From assembly GCA_017935805.1 (NCBI GenBank), contig JAGBGV010000241.1, forward strand, positions 1 through 17,923: a stretch of 17,923 nucleotides of DNA, read 5' to 3'. The position numbers and the translations under genes were made by a program. This document shows, piece after piece, positions 13,525 through 17,923 of this stretch (within the stretch, counting starts at the first letter, position 1; every line of letters starts with the position of its first letter). The stretch comes from Clostridia bacterium (GTDB lineage Bacteria > Bacillota_A > Clostridia > Oscillospirales > CAG-272). The notes below the pieces were generated by a model. That model made no database searches. It was not told the DNA's origin and saw nothing but the letters and a program-made list of their open reading frames with translations.

Positions 13525-15108
13525 TTACTTTAGTATTACGCTTGTTTGCGGTCCGACTGTGAGAGATGTGCCGTTAAGCTTAGCGGAGCCTACTCCCACG
13601 TAGTCACTGATTTTTGTGAAGCTGTAGCCTTTGATAACACCGAGGTCAATTGTTATCTCCGATGTTGAGTTATTGTGAAGAAGTCCGATGGTCTCACCGT
13701 TATACTCGATAATAAATCCACCGAGATTCTTTTCTCCACAGCTTACAGCGGTATATTTGCCTCTTGCTATTGCAGGATACTTATGTCTGATGCCGATCAG
13801 CTTGCAATAATAGTTGTAAAGGCTGTTCTCGTCCTCCAATTGAGTCTTGACGGTTGATTCAATCTGCTTGGATGCAGGGTAGGTAGTACCGACAGGGTCT
13901 CTTATGAGGTCCTCGTCTCCCCAAAGCATTGCAAGTCTGCGGTTGGCGTCAGTGCTCTCGCTTCCTCTTGAACCTCTCATGCCAATTTCCTCACCGTAAT
14001 ATATTACAGGAGAGCCCGGGGAGAGCAGATACAGATTCGCCGCCATCTTCATATTGTTTTCAGTGATAAATGAGCCTGCGATTCTGTCCATATCGTGATT
14101 GGAGAGGAACGGCATGATCATTCCCTCAGGGTATTTTTCAGCTATTCTTCCCTGGAGAGATCCGATATAGTTGGTGTATTTGGAGATTCCTGTTCCCTTT
14201 GCGGCAGATGCAACAACTCCCTCTGCCTGTGCCATCGCAAAGTTGAAGCAGTTGAGTCCTGCGGTGTAGTATTCAAGTATCTCGGTCTCACCGGACCAGC
14301 ACTCGCCTACACAGTAGATATCCTGATCAATGGCGCGCAACTCTTCCATGTACCATTTCCAGAACTCAACAGATCTGTCGGTGTTTCCATAATAAATGTA
14401 CTTAACAGCGTCAAATCTGAAGCCGTCAACGCCAAGGTCGAGATAGTATTTTGCAACGTCAAGCATGGCCTGTCGAACATCGGGATTGTCATAGTTCAGC
14501 TCAGGCATTCCACCGTCGAAATTGCACTCATACCAGCAGTCCACTCCCGCGATTTTTTGGTACTGTATACCGTTTTGCTTTTCCGCAGTTGTTACGCATG
14601 AATAGTAATCGTAATAAGGGTTCTCTGTGTCTCCGTTGATGCGAGCTTCCTTGAAGTTGAGGAACCACTCGTGACTGTTTGAGGTGTGGTTTATCGCGAG
14701 ATCAAGAATAAGCTTAACATTACGCTCATGACACAGTTCGACAAGCTCAACAAGGTCGGATTCCTCACCGAATCGCCAGTCGATCTTATAATAATCCGAT
14801 GCGTCGTATTTGTGATATGTAGGGGATGAGAATATGGGTGAGAGCCAAATTCCCTGAACTCCGAGGCTCTTGCCAGAATTGATGTTTCCGTCATTGAGAT
14901 AATCCATACGGTTGATGATACCGCGAAGATCCCCAATTCCGTCTCCGTTTGAATCGGAGAAAGAGCCTACGAATATCTGATAAAATGTTCTGTAATTGTC
15001 GTCAATCGGGTCAACCATAGGCGGAAGCTCCTTTTTGCCGCAGCCCGTCAGCATCACCGCAGAGATTATCATTACAGCTGACAATAACAAAGCTATCTTT
15101 TTTATCAT
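13525..15108 (-). CDS. GH13 alpha-amylase family lipoprotein
   Basis: The 527-residue enzyme should hydrolyse alpha-1,4-glucan at the cell surface. Residues 1-23 are a lipoprotein signal with the lipobox LTGC (Cys23). The GH13 (beta/alpha)8 barrel follows, with the usual conserved regions: FYQIFVGSFSDSNGDGIGD (42-60), DLAINHTS (136-143), GFRFDAVKYI with the nucleophile Asp233, VGECWSG with acid/base Glu269, and FLSNHDMDR with Asp339. The C-terminal 80 residues form the all-beta domain C. No extra binding module is present. A weak ribosome site (CGGAAA) precedes the ATG, 13 bases after the upstream GH53, so coupling within the operon is likely. The GH13 subfamily cannot be fixed by eye. Confidence 0.93.
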   Translation of the reverse strand: MIKKIALLLSAVMIISAVMLTGCGKKELPPMVDPIDDNYRTFYQIFVGSFSDSNGDGIGDLRGIINRMDYLNDGNINSGKSLGVQGIWLSPIFSSPTYHKYDASDYYKIDWRFGEESDLVELVELCHERNVKLILDLAINHTSNSHEWFLNFKEARINGDTENPYYDYYSCVTTAEKQNGIQYQKIAGVDCWYECNFDGGMPELNYDNPDVRQAMLDVAKYYLDLGVDGFRFDAVKYIYYGNTDRSVEFWKWYMEELRAIDQDIYCVGECWSGETEILEYYTAGLNCFNFAMAQAEGVVASAAKGTGISKYTNYIGSLQGRIAEKYPEGMIMPFLSNHDMDRIAGSFITENNMKMAANLYLLSPGSPVIYYGEEIGMRGSRGSESTDANRRLAMLWGDEDLIRDPVGTTYPASKQIESTVKTQLEDENSLYNYYCKLIGIRHKYPAIARGKYTAVSCGEKNLGGFIIEYNGETIGLLHNNSTSEITIDLGVIKGYSFTKISDYVGVGSAKLNGTSLTVGPQTSVILK

Positions 15109-15121
15109 AATTGTTTTCCGT

Positions 15122-17122
15122 TTATTCCTTTACTGAATTAAGCATAGCATCATCGATCTTGCCCCATGCATTGGGTCCGCTACACTTGACGTAGATGCCC
15201 ACAGTTATTGTATCGCCCGCGCTATACTCAATTCCGTTTATTGTTGCAGTATGCCATTCGTTATAGACGGTTATCTCGGTTTTGTCGGTGTATACGATCT
15301 CACCGTTTATCTTGATATAAGCGTAAATGTCAGTTTCACCGCCGTCTCCGCCCATGATCGAGATAGAATAGTTGTATTTTCCCGTTTTGAGGTCCTGTAC
15401 GTCCTGCTCAAGTGTAAACTCCACGCAATCAGCCGCCGCACCCCAGAAGTGGTAGTGGAATGTGCCTGTGAGAGAGTCTGTAACCTTGTCCTCAATCTTG
15501 AGTTCATCAAATTTGCCGATAGGTGTTGCAGTCCAGCCACTTTCGCCTTCTTCAAAGCTCCAGTTTCGGAGGTAGTTGTACTCGACCATTGAAACATAGC
15601 AATGAGCAGTCATACCCCCTGCCGTGCCGAGTATATCATATTTCGCAACGCCGCCTGACTTCATGGCTTCATAGTCCACATTATGCCACTCAACAGGGAT
15701 AGCCTCATTTGAGTTGTCACTCATGATGGCGTTTACGGTGTCCGGTAAGATTATCTCGCCGTTTAAGTCGATCATGAGGTTTACGTCCTCAACAGCATCA
15801 GCAATCACAGGGGCTGAGTTACCCTCTCTCATAAGCGCGAACACCTTGAGAGACTCTATGGGGTGTCCTGTTTCGTCAAAGAATGCCTGATTGTCCACAG
15901 CGCAACCGCCGTACCACTGACCTGCGTCTTCCGGATCATATCCGCCCGCATAGCTTGATGCCCAACCGGAACCGTGCTTTTCCCAAAGTGCAGAATTCTC
16001 TTCCCAGCTTGATCCGCCGGCGGAGATCCATGTACCTTCCCAATAGAACACGCCTATTCCGTTTGTGGTTTTGTTCGCAACAGTATCAACAACATTGCGC
16101 ACTAGATTTGCCTGTCCTTGAGGTGTAAACGGGTAGTCCTTGACTATTCCGCCGCCCTCACCTATGGTATTTCCGTAGAAGTCGCTGTCCTCCGCGGTAA
16201 ATGCGTACGAGGTTTCGGCTACCATTACTTTTTTACCGTAGGTGTTTGCAATATCTGAAAGAACAGATGCAAGATTGTCAAGTGTGCCGTGCCAGAAGGG
16301 ATAGTAGGACGAAGCGAAAACGTCGTAATCTACACCGTAGTACTCAAGGTTCTTACCGTAGCTGACATAATTCGATACTTTCTCGGGGTTGGCAAAGTGT
16401 ACTGCCACAAGTGCATTCGGGCACACCTCGCGCACCGCCTTTGAGCCCGCGGACATAAGCTGCATGATCTTCTGCCATCCGCCAAGTGAGCTGCTGTTCT
16501 CACCGCACATGGCACCGTTTGTCTCGTTACCGATCTGCACCATACCGACATCAACGCCTGCATCTGTTAGCTTTTGGAGGCAATCCTTGGTATACTGATA
16601 CAGTGCCTCGGACTTTTCTTCGATACTCATGCCGCGCCAAGCTTTCGGTACCATCTGCTTTCCGGGATCTGCCCAGAAGTCGGAGTAGTGGAAGTTCACA
16701 AGCAGCTTTATGCCGTACTGTGTGGCGCGCTTGCCTATTTCTACCGCGTTGTCGATATCGCAGTTGCCTCCGCCGTATCCGTTTCCGTCCGAATCAAAGG
16801 GATCATTCCAGATACGAACGCGAATGTAATTTATTCCGTTCTCGGAGAGTATCTGATACACGTCCTTTTCATTGCCCTCGAAATCGTAATACTTTACTCC
16901 GCCTGCTTCAAGAGAAGGAACAGCGGAAGCATCCATACCGAAAATGAAGTCCTCGGGAAGGTTCTCTACCTTTTCGACGTAAAGGGTGTCGGATGTCACG
17001 TTTGTGTCTATCACATTAGGTCTCCAGTCGCTGCTTTTCTTTTCTTTTGCGCATGATACAAATGCTGAAAACGCACACATAGCCGCAAGAATTACAGCAA
17101 CCGTTTTCTTGATATTCTTCAT
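15122..17122 (-). CDS. Surface GH53 endo-beta-1,4-galactanase with C-terminal accessory modules
   Basis: The start is taken at the ATG at 17120-17122, which has GGAGG 6 bases upstream. The frame runs 10 codons further to a TTG, but the lipoprotein signal (MKNIKKTVAVILAAMCAFSA, then FVSC with Cys24) begins at this ATG. The GH53 domain spans about 50-430, with RVRIWNDPFD, NFHYSDFWADPGKQ (143-156), acid/base Glu200 in IGNETNG and nucleophile Glu303 in VAETSYAF. It is followed by an Ig-like or bacterial linker domain (about 438-512) and a beta-sandwich module (about 515-664, starting NYLRNWSFEEGESGW). That module resembles the CBM4/9 or CBM61 galactan-binding modules often found on GH53 enzymes. 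The enzyme probably makes galacto-oligosaccharides outside the cell. Confidence 0.94.
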   Translation of the reverse strand: MKNIKKTVAVILAAMCAFSAFVSCAKEKKSSDWRPNVIDTNVTSDTLYVEKVENLPEDFIFGMDASAVPSLEAGGVKYYDFEGNEKDVYQILSENGINYIRVRIWNDPFDSDGNGYGGGNCDIDNAVEIGKRATQYGIKLLVNFHYSDFWADPGKQMVPKAWRGMSIEEKSEALYQYTKDCLQKLTDAGVDVGMVQIGNETNGAMCGENSSSLGGWQKIMQLMSAGSKAVREVCPNALVAVHFANPEKVSNYVSYGKNLEYYGVDYDVFASSYYPFWHGTLDNLASVLSDIANTYGKKVMVAETSYAFTAEDSDFYGNTIGEGGGIVKDYPFTPQGQANLVRNVVDTVANKTTNGIGVFYWEGTWISAGGSSWEENSALWEKHGSGWASSYAGGYDPEDAGQWYGGCAVDNQAFFDETGHPIESLKVFALMREGNSAPVIADAVEDVNLMIDLNGEIILPDTVNAIMSDNSNEAIPVEWHNVDYEAMKSGGVAKYDILGTAGGMTAHCYVSMVEYNYLRNWSFEEGESGWTATPIGKFDELKIEDKVTDSLTGTFHYHFWGAAADCVEFTLEQDVQDLKTGKYNYSISIMGGDGGETDIYAYIKINGEIVYTDKTEITVYNEWHTATINGIEYSAGDTITVGIYVKCSGPNAWGKIDDAMLNSVKE

Positions 17123-17176
17123 AATTGTCCTCCGCGTATATTGATTTATCAAATTTTTACGGGGATACTTTCACCA

Positions 17177-17923
17177 TTATTCTGCTTCGCTTGTATTTGC
17201 AAGTGTGTCATTAATATAGATCTTTACTCCAATCGCGGGAAGGGATATTTTACCTGTCTCGTTTGCCAGAATACCGCTGCCCGCTCTCTCACGGTCCGCG
17301 ATAAGGTTCCACTCACCGTCAAGCTCGTAAGTCAGGTCTGTGTTGAGCGGGTTAATAAGAACAAGTGCTACACCGCCGTCGTTGTCTCTGATGGTTACTG
17401 CAAGTGCGCCGCCTGCGAATTCTTCGTGTTCTATTGTTACGTCAAGGTCGGAGAAAATATCATACGCCTTACGCATCTCGATGAGTCCCTTGTAGTACAG
17501 CATTGTTGCGTACTCGCGGCTTCCCTCTGCAAGAACGGACCAGTTGATATTGTTGATAGCATCGCTTGACTTATAGCTGTTCTCGTCTCCATCCTTTGTG
17601 CGAAGCATTTCTTCACCTGCCTGCCAGAACGGAGTACCGCGAGATACCATAATGATAGCTGCACCGAGATTATTCATGCGGTTTCTCTCGTCATCGGAAT
17701 CATTTTGATTGGAGAGAAGCAGCTTATCCCACAGAGTATTGTTGTCATGTGCACTCATGTAGTTGATGACCATTGCATTGTCAACAGTCCATCCCTGTCC
17801 AACGCCAACACCGCCCTTGATACCGAACATGATCTTGGCTGCTGTGCCCTTTGGTGAGCCGCTGATATAACCCTTTGCTGTCTTTTCAAAAACGCTTCCC
17901 TTCAGTCCGTCGCGAGTTGCATC
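17177..17923 (-). CDS. pulA: Type I pullulanase (GH13_14), C-terminal part, cut by the window edge
   Basis: The frame is open through the right edge of the window, so only the last 248 codons are seen. The visible part begins DATRDGLKGSVFEKTAKGYI and continues with NYMSAHDNNTLWDK, where Asp is the conserved transition-state residue. GTPFWQAGEEMLRTKDGDENSYKSSDAIN follows, characteristic of type I pullulanases that cleave alpha-1,6 branches of pullulan and starch. A beta-rich C-terminal domain follows, and no sorting signal or binding module is seen after it. The surface GH53 gene starts 54 bases downstream, so pulA probably heads or belongs to the same operon. Whether it carries a signal peptide cannot be seen. 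Confidence 0.9.
   Translation of the reverse strand, partial: DATRDGLKGSVFEKTAKGYISGSPKGTAAKIMFGIKGGVGVGQGWTVDNAMVINYMSAHDNNTLWDKLLLSNQNDSDDERNRMNNLGAAIIMVSRGTPFWQAGEEMLRTKDGDENSYKSSDAINNINWSVLAEGSREYATMLYYKGLIEMRKAYDIFSDLDVTIEHEEFAGGALAVTIRDNDGGVALVLINPLNTDLTYELDGEWNLIADRERAGSGILANETGKISLPAIGVKIYINDTLANTSEAE

Overview
The window looks like chromosomal DNA of a low- to mid-GC, spore-forming Clostridia-class Firmicute, probably a gut fibre degrader of the Ruminococcus/Oscillospiraceae kind. This rests on a SpoVAC-type germination protein, YitT membrane proteins, Gram-positive lipoprotein signal peptides, strong Shine-Dalgarno sites and a MalEFG/MsmX-type sugar transporter beside surface glycoside hydrolases. 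Species assignment is inference.

Left part (1-4890): mostly plus-strand housekeeping or accessory genes. A 5'-truncated YitT protein is followed by an unrecognised membrane/coiled-coil protein, a second YitT paralogue, a convergent solitary spoVAC on the minus strand, a zinc-ribbon protein with an acidic tail behind a near-perfect sigma-A promoter, and a peptidase S51 protein. A bidirectional terminator (about 4857-4896) closes this block.

Right part (4905-17923): a carbohydrate-utilisation locus entirely on the minus strand. In transcription order (right to left) it holds the 3' end of a type I pullulanase, a surface-lipoprotein GH53 endo-galactanase with C-terminal accessory modules, a GH13 alpha-amylase lipoprotein, an unrecognised 601-residue protein, an 86-residue zinc-ribbon protein and a cytosolic GH53. 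The last three overlap one another. After a new promoter with an operator-like inverted repeat come a solute-binding lipoprotein with a C-terminal SusE/X25-like starch-binding module, MalF-like and MalG-like permeases and an MsmX-type ATPase. The likely logic is that surface enzymes cut alpha-glucan and beta-1,4-galactan, the ABC transporter imports the oligosaccharides, and cytosolic enzymes finish them. Whether the transporter serves maltodextrins, galacto-oligosaccharides or both cannot be settled from the sequence.

The most striking observation is that two genes of this locus, the binding protein (codon 341, bases 9190-9192) and the 601-residue protein (codon 356, bases 12444-12446), are each interrupted by one in-frame TGA. 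The frame and the protein character continue intact on the far side, and tryptophan is the likely original residue. At least three other genes in the window appear to end at TGA, so the code looks standard. Readthrough, fresh nonsense mutations and base-call errors are the competing explanations.

No tRNA, rRNA, CRISPR, insertion sequence or phage gene was seen, and no stretch longer than 300 bases lacks a gene.
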